NCBI GenBank assembly: GCA_963695155.1
Contig: CAVOGD010000002.1
Span: forward strand, 1 to 64,000
Direction: 5' to 3'
Source of the DNA: SG8-30 sp963695155
GTDB lineage: Bacteria; Pseudomonadota; Gammaproteobacteria; Steroidobacterales; Steroidobacteraceae
DNA: 64,000 nt
Shown in pieces: positions 32,988-41,021 of this stretch (its first letter is position 1; every line of letters starts with the position of its first letter). The notes beneath the pieces were generated by a model. The model worked only from the letters and a program-made list of their open reading frames with translations, ran no database searches and was not told the DNA's origin. The position numbers and the translations under genes were made by a program.

Positions 32988-33554
32988 ATGGCGGAAGGCC
33001 AATACCTGACCAGCCAGCTGCTGATCGCGATGCCGGCGCTGGGCGACCCCAATTTCTCGCACACGGTCACGCTGCTCTGCGAGCACACCGAGCGCGGTGC
33101 GCTGGGCATCGTGCTGAACCGCCCGCTCAACATGCGGCTGGGCGACGTGCTGGAACAGTTGTCCGTGCCGAACTCGAACCCGCGCCTGGCCGAGCAGCCG
33201 GTGCTGTGCGGCGGGCCCGTGCAGACCGACCGCGGTTTCGTGCTGCACCGGCCGACCGTCCGGGCCTGGGACTCGACGCTCAACGTGTCGGACAGCCTGC
33301 AGGTCACCACCTCGCGCGACGTGCTCGAATCCATGGCGCGCGGTGAGGAACCCGCCCAGGCCACCATGGCGCTGGGCTATGCCGGCTGGGAGGCGGGCCA
33401 GCTCGAGGACGAACTGCGCCACAATTCCTGGCTGACCGTCCCCTGCGACGACAGCATCATCTTCGACGTGCCCTACGAGCAGCGCTGGCACGCCGCCGCC
33501 CGGCTGTTGGGCGTGGACCTGTCGCTGATCAGCAGCTTCTCCGGGCACGCATGA
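32988..33554 (+). CDS. yqgE: YqgE/AlgH family protein
   Basis: This 188-residue protein (E. coli 187) belongs to the UPF0301/AlgH family, whose function is unsettled. It begins MAEGQYLTSQLLIAMPALG and contains SHTVTLLCEHTERGALGIVLNRP and the conserved GGPVQTDRGFVLH. ALGYAGWEAGQLEDEL and NSWLTVPCDDSIIF follow. The start at 32988 fits both homology and the promoter; 32982 is the alternative. The last four bases overlap the ruvX start (ATGA), as in many proteobacteria. Confidence 0.95.
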   Translation: MAEGQYLTSQLLIAMPALGDPNFSHTVTLLCEHTERGALGIVLNRPLNMRLGDVLEQLSVPNSNPRLAEQPVLCGGPVQTDRGFVLHRPTVRAWDSTLNVSDSLQVTTSRDVLESMARGEEPAQATMALGYAGWEAGQLEDELRHNSWLTVPCDDSIIFDVPYEQRWHAAARLLGVDLSLISSFSGHA

Positions 33555-34015
33555 CCGTCGGGCAGGGCGCGCCGACGACCGCGCTCGCCTTCGACTTCGG
33601 CCTGCGGCGCATCGGCGTGGCCGTCGGCAATACGCTCACCTCGACCGCACAGCCCCTCACGACCCTGGCCGCCCGCGCCGGGACGCCCGACTGGGACGCC
33701 GTCGCACGCTGCATCGGCGAATGGAACCCCGGCGTCGTGGTGGTCGGCGCACCCTGTAATATGGACGGCACTCCCGGACCGCTGACCGCGGGTGCGCGGG
33801 CTTTCGCCGCCGAGCTGTGCGCGCGGTTCGGGGTGCGGACCGAACTGGTGGACGAGCGCCTGTCCTCACGCGAGGCCGGGGAAGCGCTGAAGGCAAAGCG
33901 CCAGTCGGGCGAACTCGGGCGACGTGTGCGGCGCGCCGACGTCGACCGCGAGGCGGCCTGCGTGCTGCTGCGCCAGTGGCTGGCCGGCGGCCCGGGGCGC
34001 GGCGCGCAAGGATAG
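33551..34015 (+). CDS. ruvX: Pre-16S rRNA nuclease / RuvX-like YqgF
   Basis: This 154-residue RNase H-like protein processes the 5' end of 16S rRNA in E. coli. The motifs are LAFDFGLRRIGVAVGN (first catalytic Asp), VVVGAPCNMDGTPG, ELVDERLSSREA (catalytic Glu) and a C-terminal RRADVDREAACVLL with the last acidic residue. Its ATG overlaps the yqgE stop by four bases. pyrB follows by five bases; the pyrR that usually sits between them is missing. Confidence 0.95.
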   Translation: MTVGQGAPTTALAFDFGLRRIGVAVGNTLTSTAQPLTTLAARAGTPDWDAVARCIGEWNPGVVVVGAPCNMDGTPGPLTAGARAFAAELCARFGVRTELVDERLSSREAGEALKAKRQSGELGRRVRRADVDREAACVLLRQWLAGGPGRGAQG

Positions 34016-34020
34016 GAATC

Positions 34021-34986
34021 ATGCAGCCGTTTTCACAATTCGATGCCAACGGAAGGCTCCGGCACCTGATCACGCTGCAGGGCATGGACGGCGACCTGCT
34101 GCGCGAGCTGCTCGACCGCTCCCAGCACTATGTGGCGCGGCCCGCCGAGCCCGGCGCCCACAGCCGCGAACTGGCCGGCCTGACCGTGGCGAACCTGTTT
34201 GCCGAGCCCTCGACGCGCACACGCGCCTCGTTCGAGCTGGCGGCCGTCCGCCTCGGCGCCGACGTCATCAACCTCGACCTGATGTTGTCCTCGCGGCTCA
34301 AGGACGAGTCCATGCTGGACACCATCTACACGCTCGAGGCGATGCAGGTGGACGTGTTCGTGATCCGCGACGCCAAGCCGGGCGTGCTGCAGTACGTGGC
34401 CGAGCATGTGGACGAGCCGGTCAGCGTGGTGTCGGCGGGCGAGGCGCACCTGTCGCACCCCACGCAGGGCCTGCTCGATGCGCTCACCATCCACCAGTTC
34501 AAGGGCGGCTTCCGCGATCTCATCGTCGCCGTCGTGGGCGACATCATGCACTCGCGGGTGGCGCGGTCGGCGTGGCACGTGTTGTCCACGCTCGGAGTCG
34601 GCGAATTCCGGCTGGTCGCACCGCAGGAGCTGATGCCCGGGGCCGACGAGTTCCGCGGCGCAACCCGTTTCGAGTCGGTGGACGCAGGGCTCGACCACGC
34701 CGACGTCGTGATGATGCTGCGCATCCAGTCGGAGCGCATGGGGCCGGACCAGGTCCCCGAGAAGGGCGGCTACCACGAGCATTACGGCCTGACGCCGGCG
34801 CGCCTGGCGCGGGCGCGCCCCGAGGCCATCGTGATGCACCCCGGACCGATGAACCGCGGCGTCGAGATCGACTCGACGGTCGCGGACGGCCCGCAGTCGG
34901 TCATCCGGCGCCAGGTCGCCAACGGCGTGGCCGTACGCATGGCCGTGCTGTCCTGCCTGGCCGAGACGCGGCGGAGGCGCGGCTGA
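34021..34986 (+). CDS. pyrB: Aspartate carbamoyltransferase catalytic subunit
   Basis: PyrB condenses carbamoyl phosphate and aspartate in pyrimidine synthesis. The 321-residue protein has the carbamoyl phosphate motif FAEPSTRTRASFE, HLSHPTQGLLDALTI, VVGDIMHSRVARS and the C-terminal VMHPGPMNRGVEI. A GGATAGGA-type ribosome binding site precedes ATG 34021. The gene overlaps the next one by a single base (TGATG). The pseudo-dihydroorotase pyrC that normally follows in this lineage is absent, so whether the enzyme works without that partner is an open point. Confidence 0.96.
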   Translation: MQPFSQFDANGRLRHLITLQGMDGDLLRELLDRSQHYVARPAEPGAHSRELAGLTVANLFAEPSTRTRASFELAAVRLGADVINLDLMLSSRLKDESMLDTIYTLEAMQVDVFVIRDAKPGVLQYVAEHVDEPVSVVSAGEAHLSHPTQGLLDALTIHQFKGGFRDLIVAVVGDIMHSRVARSAWHVLSTLGVGEFRLVAPQELMPGADEFRGATRFESVDAGLDHADVVMMLRIQSERMGPDQVPEKGGYHEHYGLTPARLARARPEAIVMHPGPMNRGVEIDSTVADGPQSVIRRQVANGVAVRMAVLSCLAETRRRRG

Positions 34987-35966
34987 TGGCCGGCCCCGAC
35001 CGCCCGCACCGCGGCACGATCTTCGTCGAGGACGCCGAGGTCCTGGCGCAGCAGTGGTTCGAGGCCGGCCAGCGCGTGATCCGGCTGCGCGCGCCGAAGT
35101 GCGCGGCGGCGGCGCGACCCGGCAGTTTCGTGCACCTGACCTGCAGCCCCGACATCCCGATGCGGCGACCGCTGTCGGTCATGCGGGCCAACCCGCGCGA
35201 GGGCTGGATAGACATCCTCTACAAGACCGGCGGACGCGGCCTGACGGCGCTCGCGGAACGCCGTCCCGGCGACCGGCTGTCCAGCATGGGACCCATCGGC
35301 AACGGTTTTGCGCCGCGGCCCACGCGGCCGCGCACCGTGCTGGTCGGCGGCGGCGTCGGCATCCCGCCGATGGTGTTCCTGGCCGAGACGCTGGCGGCGG
35401 ACCGCGCCACCCCCTGGCGGCCGCTGGCGCTGTTCGGCTCCGAGATACCGTTTCCCTTCGTGGCGCGCCCCTCTGCCCTGCTGGTGCCGGGCGTCCCGGA
35501 CGGCGTCATCGCCTGCATGCCGCTGCTCGACGGCTGGGGCGTGCCGAGCCGGCTGGCTTCGCTGGCCGGCCTCCCCGGTTGCTTCGACGGCTTCGTCACC
35601 GCGCTGGCCGATGCCTGGCTGGCCACGCTGGACCGCGCCGCGCTCGCCGAGGTCGAGATCTTCGCCTGCGGGCCGACGCCCATGCTGGCGGCCGCGGCCG
35701 AGGTGGCGCGGCGCCACGACGTCCCGTGCCAGGTGTCGCTGGAGGAGTACATGGCCTGCGCGGTCGGCGGTTGCGCCGGCTGCAACGTGCTGGTGCAGAC
35801 GCCGGACGGCCCGGCGATGAAGCGCGTCTGCGTGGACGGGCCGGTGTTCGACGCGGCGACCGTGTTCTCGCAAGAGCAGCGGGCACTGCCACCGACGCGG
35901 GCGTCCCGGGGTCGCGAGCGAATAAAGATCGGGCCCGCTCAGGGTCTGACCCCTCCCGGGGTCTGA
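34986..35966 (+). CDS. PyrK-like dihydroorotate dehydrogenase electron transfer subunit
   Basis: This 326-residue protein has the FAD/NAD-binding reductase fold of PyrK. An N-terminal beta barrel has MRRPLSVMRANPREG (FAD binding). A nucleotide domain has TVLVGGGVGIPPMVFLAETL, and EIFACGPTPMLAA follows. The C-terminal [2Fe-2S] cluster has cysteines in CAVGGCAGC and KRVC. PyrK passes electrons from class 1B PyrD to NAD, but no pyrD adjoins it. The start ATG shares one base with the pyrB stop. The last ~25 residues and the stop lie inside repeat locus R4, so the natural tail may have been replaced. It is longer than the usual ~260 residues. Confidence 0.85.
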   Translation: MAGPDRPHRGTIFVEDAEVLAQQWFEAGQRVIRLRAPKCAAAARPGSFVHLTCSPDIPMRRPLSVMRANPREGWIDILYKTGGRGLTALAERRPGDRLSSMGPIGNGFAPRPTRPRTVLVGGGVGIPPMVFLAETLAADRATPWRPLALFGSEIPFPFVARPSALLVPGVPDGVIACMPLLDGWGVPSRLASLAGLPGCFDGFVTALADAWLATLDRAALAEVEIFACGPTPMLAAAAEVARRHDVPCQVSLEEYMACAVGGCAGCNVLVQTPDGPAMKRVCVDGPVFDAATVFSQEQRALPPTRASRGRERIKIGPAQGLTPPGV

Positions 35967-36180
35967 CCCTTCCGGAGCGTTGGTCACGGCATCACCTGCG
36001 AGCGCGCGAGGTGGTCGTGGTCCCCTAAGCGAGCGACTTTCTTCGGAGCGAGCGTGGGGACCCGACCGGATCCCGCGCGCTCGCGAAAGCGGTGCCGTCG
36101 TTGATGGTCCGGAGGGGTCAGACCCGAAACGGGTCAGACCCCGAAGGGGCGGGTCAGACCCGAAACGGGTCAGACCCCCA
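35909..36180. repeat. Palindromic repeat locus R4
   Basis: A shortened module C (GCGAGCGAATAAAGATCGGG) lies at 35909-35940, inside the 3' end of the pyrK-like gene. Two complementary palindromes (GGGTCTGACCC type) lie at 35942-35954 and 35958-35969. Module A lies at 36001-36085, with outer arms GAGCGCGCG and CGCGCGCTC and inner arms GGTCCCC and GGGGACC. Several GGGTCAGACCC copies lie at 36116-36178. The locus separates the convergent pyrK-like and pilU-like genes. Confidence 0.9.
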
Positions 36181-36208
36181 GCCCGGCCGGAAGAAGGACC
36201 CGTCGCGA

Positions 36209-37330
36209 TCAACCGAAGTTGATGCGGGCCTCGAGGTTGGTCCGCGAGTCGGCGTTGCTGAGCGCCTCCTCGAAGTCGATCTTGCCGTCCTTGTAGAGCT
36301 TCAGCAGCGCCGAGTCGAAGTTCTGGATGCCGCGCTCGGTCGAGCTCTGCATCCCTTCCTTGACGCTGATCACGTCGCCCTTCTTGATCAGGTCCTGCAT
36401 GTGCGGCGTGTTGATCATGACCTCGACGGCCGGGCAGCGGTGCCGGTCGCGGCCCTTGACCAGCCGCTGCGAGACGATCGCGCGCAGGTACTGCGACAGG
36501 TCCAGGAACACCTGCGGGTGCTGGTCGCGCGGGAACAGGTTGATGGCGCGCTCGAGCGTCTCGGCGCAGTTGTTGGCGTGCAGCGTCGCCAGCACCAGGT
36601 GGCCGGTGCCGGACAGCGCAATCGCCGCCTCCATGGTCTCGCGGTCGCGGATCTCGCCGATCAGGATGACGTCCGGCGCCGCGCGCATTGCCACCCGCAG
36701 CGCATGCGCGAAGGTCTTGGTGTCCAGCCCCACCTCGCGCTGGTTGATGATGGACTTGCGGTTCGGGTGCAGGAACTCGATCGGGTCCTCGATCGTCAGC
36801 ACGTGGTCCGACGCCGCGTCGTTGCGGTGGGCGATCATCGCCGCCAGCGTGGTGGACTTGCCCGAGCCGGTGGCGCCGACCAGCAGCACCAGTCCGCGCT
36901 TCAGCATCGCCAGTTCCTTGAGCACCTCCGGCACGCCCAGGTCGTCCAGGCGCGGGATGTCCACGCTGATGTAGCGCAGCACCACGGCCGGGTAGCCGCG
37001 CTGGTAGAACACCGCCGCCCGGTACCGGCCCACGCCCGGCTCGGAGATCGCGAAGTCGATCTCGAGCTCCTTGTTGAAGTGCTCGATCTGGTCTTCGGTC
37101 ATCATGTTGAGCGCGATCTGCCGCACCGCATCGGGCGACAGCACGCGCTTGTTGACCGGGTAGATGACGCCCTCGATCTTGATCTTGATCGGCGCCTGCG
37201 ACGTGAAGAACAGGTCCGACGCCTTCTTCTCGGCCATCAGCCGCAGCAGCGGCTTGATGTTCAGCCGCCCGCTGCCGGTGTCCTCCAGCAGCGCGGCATC
37301 GGCAACCGTTTCAGTAGATTGAGCCTTCAT
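36209..37330 (-). CDS. Third PilT/PilU-family retraction ATPase
   Basis: This 373-residue hexameric ATPase is homologous to PilT and PilU. It has Walker A LLVGATGSGKSTTLAAMI near residue 140, the Asp box VLTIEDPIEFLHPN, Walker B RAAPDVILIGEIRDRETM and the His box TGHLVLATLHANN. The C-terminal motif region reads MQSSTERGIQNFDSALLKLY. It is the last gene of a pilT-pilU-pilX tandem. ATG 37330 has GAGGAG five bases upstream and overlaps the pilU end by 20 bases. It is not a recent duplicate of its neighbours, since identity is confined to motifs. It may tune retraction force or be lineage-specific. Confidence 0.92.
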   Translation of the reverse strand: MKAQSTETVADAALLEDTGSGRLNIKPLLRLMAEKKASDLFFTSQAPIKIKIEGVIYPVNKRVLSPDAVRQIALNMMTEDQIEHFNKELEIDFAISEPGVGRYRAAVFYQRGYPAVVLRYISVDIPRLDDLGVPEVLKELAMLKRGLVLLVGATGSGKSTTLAAMIAHRNDAASDHVLTIEDPIEFLHPNRKSIINQREVGLDTKTFAHALRVAMRAAPDVILIGEIRDRETMEAAIALSGTGHLVLATLHANNCAETLERAINLFPRDQHPQVFLDLSQYLRAIVSQRLVKGRDRHRCPAVEVMINTPHMQDLIKKGDVISVKEGMQSSTERGIQNFDSALLKLYKDGKIDFEEALSNADSRTNLEARINFG

Positions 37331-38474
37331 TGGACTCCTCGTCGGCAATTCTCAGGGTGCTGCCCGCCTCGGCCTGCAGGTGGTCCTCGCGCTTGCTCTC
37401 GAGCTTGATGCGCAGGCGGATCTCGTTCTTCGAGTCGGCGTTGCGCAGGGCCTCCTCGTAGGTGATCTGCCGCGCCTCGTACAGTTCGAACAGGGCCTGG
37501 TCGAAGGTCTTCATGCCGAGCCGGTTCGAGCGCGACATCACTTCCTTGATCTTCATGACCTCGCCCCGGAAGATCAGGTCCGCGATCAGCGGCGTGCCGA
37601 TCATGATTTCCATGGCCGCGATGCGGCCTTCGCCGCTCTCGCGCGGGATCAGGCGCTGCGAGACGAGTGCGCGGATGTTCAGCGACATGTCCATGAGCAG
37701 CTGCTCGCGCTTGTCCTCCGGGAAGAAGTTGATGATGCGGTCCAGCGCCTGGTTGGAGCTGTTGGCGTGCAGCGTCGCCAGCACCACGTGGCCGGTCTCG
37801 GCGAACTGGATGCCGTACTCCATGGTGTCGCGGTCGCGGATCTCGCCGATCATGATCACGTCCGGCGCCTGGCGCAGCGTGTTCTTCAGCGCCGTATGCC
37901 AGCTGTCGGTGTCCACGCCGACCTCGCGATGCGTGACCACGCAGCCGCGGTGCGCGTGCACGTACTCGACCGGATCCTCGATCGTCACGATGTGGCCGCG
38001 CGAATTCTCGTTGCGGTAACCGACCATCGCCGCCAGCGTCGTGGACTTGCCCGAGCCGGTCGCGCCGACCACGATCACCAGGCCGCGCTTGGACATGACG
38101 ATGTCCTTCAGGATCGCCGGCAGCTCCAGGTCCTCGATGGTCGGGATCTTGGAGTTGATCTGGCGGATCACGCAGCCCACGTGTCCCTGCTGCACGAACG
38201 CGCTGACGCGGAAGCGGCCGATGCCCAGCGGCGCGATCGCGAAGTTCGCTTCCTTGGTGGCGTCGAATTCGCGCGTCTGCCGGTCGTTCATGATCGCGCG
38301 CACCATGATCGCCGACTGCTCCGGGCCCAGTGACTTGTCGGACTGCGGGCGAACCTCGCCGTCAACCTTGATGGCGGGCGGGAAACCCGCAGTGACGAAC
38401 AGGTCGGAGCCCTTGCGCTCGACCATTCGGCGCAGGAGTTCCTGCATGAGCTTGATCGCCTGTTCCCGGTCCAT
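37311..38474 (-). CDS. pilU: Type IV pilus retraction ATPase PilU
   Basis: This 387-residue ATPase assists PilT in pilus retraction. Segments typical of P. aeruginosa PilU are present: MVERKGSDLFVTAGFPPAIKV, HIVTIEDPVEYVHAHRGCVV, REVGVDTDSWHTALKNTLRQ and RSNRLGMKTFDQALFELYE. Walker A is VVGATGSGKSTTLAAM and Walker B is APDVIMIGEIRDRDTM. It lies 24 bases after pilT and overlaps the third ATPase gene. The acidic tail (ADEESNEGSIY) is typical of PilU. Confidence 0.95.
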   Translation of the reverse strand: MDREQAIKLMQELLRRMVERKGSDLFVTAGFPPAIKVDGEVRPQSDKSLGPEQSAIMVRAIMNDRQTREFDATKEANFAIAPLGIGRFRVSAFVQQGHVGCVIRQINSKIPTIEDLELPAILKDIVMSKRGLVIVVGATGSGKSTTLAAMVGYRNENSRGHIVTIEDPVEYVHAHRGCVVTHREVGVDTDSWHTALKNTLRQAPDVIMIGEIRDRDTMEYGIQFAETGHVVLATLHANSSNQALDRIINFFPEDKREQLLMDMSLNIRALVSQRLIPRESGEGRIAAMEIMIGTPLIADLIFRGEVMKIKEVMSRSNRLGMKTFDQALFELYEARQITYEEALRNADSKNEIRLRIKLESKREDHLQAEAGSTLRIADEESNEGSIY

Positions 38475-38498
38475 CGTGTCCTCCGCGCTGCGCGCCCG

Positions 38499-39539
38499 TC
38501 AGATCGAGTCCTTGTTCTGCGCCTTGAAGCGCGCCTCTTCCTTGGAAACCAGGCCCTTCTGCACCATTTCCTGCAGGCACTGGTCGAGTGTCTGCATGCC
38601 CTGCGACTGGCCGGTCTGGATCGACGAGTACATCTGGGCGATCTTGTTCTCGCGGATCAGGTTACGGATCGCGGGCGACGCGATCATGATCTCGTGCGCC
38701 GCCACGCGGCCGCCGCCGAGCCGCTTCAGCAGGGTCTGCGAGATCACCGCGCGCAGCGACTCCGAGAGCATGGCGCGAACCATTTCCTTCTCGGCCGCCG
38801 GGAACACGTCCACCACGCGGTCCACGGTCTTGGCCGCCGAGCTGGTGTGCAGGGTGCCGAACACCAGGTGGCCGGTTTCCGCCGCGGTCAGCGCCAGGCG
38901 GATGGTCTCCAGGTCGCGCATTTCGCCGACCAGCACGACGTCCGGGTCCTCGCGCAGCGCCGAGCGCAGCGCCTCGGTGAAGCCGAGCGTGTCGCGGTGC
39001 ACTTCGCGCTGGTTGATCAGGCTGCGCTTCGACTCGTGCACGAACTCGATCGGGTCCTCGATCGTGATGATGTGGTCCGGCCGGTTCAGGTTCACGTAGT
39101 CGATCATCGCGGCCAGCGTGGTGGACTTGCCCGAGCCGGTCGGGCCCGTCACCAGCACCAGGCCGCGCGGCAGCAGGCACAGGTCCTTGAACACCTTCGG
39201 CGCGTTCAGGTCGTCCAGCGTGCGGATGTCCGAGGGAATGTTGCGGAACACGGCGCCGGCGCCGCGGTTCTGGTTGAAGGCGTTGACGCGGAACCGCGCC
39301 AGGCTCGGCACCTCGAACGAGAAGTCCGTTTCGAAGAACTCCTCGTAGGTTTTCCGCTGCTTGTCGTTCATGATGTCGTACACCATGCTGTGCACTTCCT
39401 TGTGCGTCAGCGGTGGCATGTTGACCCGCTTCATGTCGCCGTCCACGCGGATCATGGGCGGCACGCCTGCGGACAGGTGCAGGTCGGAAGCGTTGTTCTT
39501 GACGGCGAAGGCCAAGAGTTGTGCGATATCGACGGCCAT
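38499..39539 (-). CDS. pilT: Type IV pilus retraction ATPase PilT
   Basis: PilT is the main disassembly motor of type IVa pili, at the cytoplasmic side of the pilus base. The 346-residue length is exact for the family (P. aeruginosa 344). It starts MAVDIAQLLAFAVKNNASDLHLSAG. It carries Walker A VTGPTGSGKSTTLAAMIDY, the Asp box IITIEDPIEFVHESK, Walker B EDPDVVLVGEMRDLETI, the His box TGHLVFGTLHTSSA and the AIRNLIRE motif needed for retraction. ATG 39539 is the first homologous start. It is divergent from yggS with 133 bp between the starts. Confidence 0.97.
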   Translation of the reverse strand: MAVDIAQLLAFAVKNNASDLHLSAGVPPMIRVDGDMKRVNMPPLTHKEVHSMVYDIMNDKQRKTYEEFFETDFSFEVPSLARFRVNAFNQNRGAGAVFRNIPSDIRTLDDLNAPKVFKDLCLLPRGLVLVTGPTGSGKSTTLAAMIDYVNLNRPDHIITIEDPIEFVHESKRSLINQREVHRDTLGFTEALRSALREDPDVVLVGEMRDLETIRLALTAAETGHLVFGTLHTSSAAKTVDRVVDVFPAAEKEMVRAMLSESLRAVISQTLLKRLGGGRVAAHEIMIASPAIRNLIRENKIAQMYSSIQTGQSQGMQTLDQCLQEMVQKGLVSKEEARFKAQNKDSI

Positions 39540-39672
39540 TGCGACTCCATGCGTGCCAGCGGGACTGCATCGAGGCGGCCGGTCCGGACCGGCAAGGGGC
39601 ACCCCGGCTGCGGCATCACATCGGCGTGCACCGCGGCCGATCGAAGTATAGCCTCGGGGGCCCACGTCCAAT

Positions 39673-40383
39673 ATGTTAACTGGTCCGCAGAATCCCCCCT
39701 CCAACCTGGCACGGCTGCGCGCCCGGATTGCCGCGGCGGCCCGGGCCGCTGGTCGCGAGCCGTCGGAAGTCACGCTGATCGGGGTCACCAAGGGGCACCC
39801 CGCCGCCGCCGCCCGGGCGGCGCTTGCCGCGGGCCTCACCGACTACGGCGAGAACTTCGTCCAGGAGGCGGTGCCCAAGGTCCTCGAGGTGAACGACCCG
39901 CGCGCGACCTGGCACTTCATCGGCGCGCTGCAGAGCAACAAGACCCGGGCCGTCGCCGCGCATTTCGACTGGGTCCACACCGTCGACCGGTTGAAGATCG
40001 CGCAGCGCCTCGCCGCGCAGCGGCCCCACCACGCGCCGCCGCTGCAGGTCTGCCTGCAGGTGCAGATCGGCGACGAACCCGGCAAGTCGGGCGCGGCCGC
40101 GACGGAACTGCCGGCGCTCGCCTCCGCGGTCGCGGCCCTGCCGCAGCTGGTCCTGCGCGGCCTCATGTGCATCCCGCCCGAGGAGGACGACCCGGCCCGG
40201 CAACGCCGGTGGTTCGCGGAACTGCGGCGCCATCGCGACGACCTGGCGGCGCGCGGCCACCGGCTCGACGTGCTGTCGATGGGCATGAGCGGCGACTTCG
40301 AGCAGGCGATCGCCGAGGGCGCCACGCACGTGCGGATCGGCACTGCCCTGTTCGGCCCGCGCCCCCCGGCCGCCGCAGCCTGA
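39673..40383 (+). CDS. yggS: Pyridoxal phosphate homeostasis protein YggS
   Basis: This 236-residue cytoplasmic PLP-binding protein has the alanine-racemase-like barrel. The PLP lysine is in LIGVTKGHP. YGENFVQEAVPK, WHFIGALQSNKTRAV, LRGLMCIPP and LSMGMSGDFEQAIAEGATHVRIG are conserved. It buffers PLP and has no known catalytic substrate. pilT-yggS is a common divergent arrangement. yggT follows after 107 bp; the usual proC between them is absent. Confidence 0.96.
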   Translation: MLTGPQNPPSNLARLRARIAAAARAAGREPSEVTLIGVTKGHPAAAARAALAAGLTDYGENFVQEAVPKVLEVNDPRATWHFIGALQSNKTRAVAAHFDWVHTVDRLKIAQRLAAQRPHHAPPLQVCLQVQIGDEPGKSGAAATELPALASAVAALPQLVLRGLMCIPPEEDDPARQRRWFAELRRHRDDLAARGHRLDVLSMGMSGDFEQAIAEGATHVRIGTALFGPRPPAAAA

Positions 40384-40490
40384 TGCCGGTGGCGGCGACC
40401 CGGCGCCAATCCGTGATACCGTCGCAGCGCCCCGGCGGCGCTGCGGCACGCCGCCGGTCCGTCGGCCCACGACTCCTCCGCAGGTGACCC

Positions 40491-41018
40491 ATGGACGCGA
40501 TCATCTTCATCGTCGATTCGCTGCTGACGCTGGCCGTCTACGCGTTCCTGCTGCGCCTGCTCCTGCAGTGGTCGCGTGCCGACTTCCGCAACCCGCTGGC
40601 GCAGGCGGTGATGAAGCTCACCGACTGGCTCGTGCTGCCGGCCCGCAAGGTGCTGCCGCCCATCGGCCGCGTCGACACCGCCTCGGTCGTCGCGTTCCTG
40701 CTGGCGCAGCTCGCGGCCACCGGCGTCGTGTTCGCGATGTCCACCGGCATCGTCATGCCGGCCGGCGCGCTGCTGTGGTCGGCCCTGCGCGCCGCCACCT
40801 TCACCGTCATCAACTTCTACACCTTCGCCATCATCATCTTCGCGCTGCTGTCGTTCGTCGCGCCCGGCACCTACAGCCCGGCGGTCGGCCTGCTCAACTC
40901 GCTGTGTGACCCCCTGTTGCGGCCGGTGCGGCAGGTGCTGCCGGTGGTCGGCGGCCTGGACTTCTCGCCGCTGTTCGTGATCATCGCGCTGCAGGCGATC
41001 AAGATCCTGCTGCGCTGA
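40491..41018 (+). CDS. yggT: YggT family integral membrane protein
   Basis: This 175-residue protein has two YGGT repeats, each with a pair of membrane helices: IVDSLLTLAVYAFLLRLLLQW then VVAFLLAQLAATGVVFAM, and FYTFAIIIFALLSFVAPG then FVIIALQAIKILLR. Each repeat includes the typical NPL/CDPLLRPVRQVLP loop. Members are implicated in osmotic adaptation and cell division, without a settled mechanism. The DUF4426 lipoprotein gene starts four bases after its stop. Confidence 0.93.
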   Translation: MDAIIFIVDSLLTLAVYAFLLRLLLQWSRADFRNPLAQAVMKLTDWLVLPARKVLPPIGRVDTASVVAFLLAQLAATGVVFAMSTGIVMPAGALLWSALRAATFTVINFYTFAIIIFALLSFVAPGTYSPAVGLLNSLCDPLLRPVRQVLPVVGGLDFSPLFVIIALQAIKILLR

Positions 41019-41021
41019 GCC

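Noticed and set aside
36112..36180. Closely spaced GGGTCAGACCC units considered as a CRISPR array.
   Set aside because: The repeat is only 13 bases and palindromic, spacers are 2-15 bases and irregular, and no cas gene is present.
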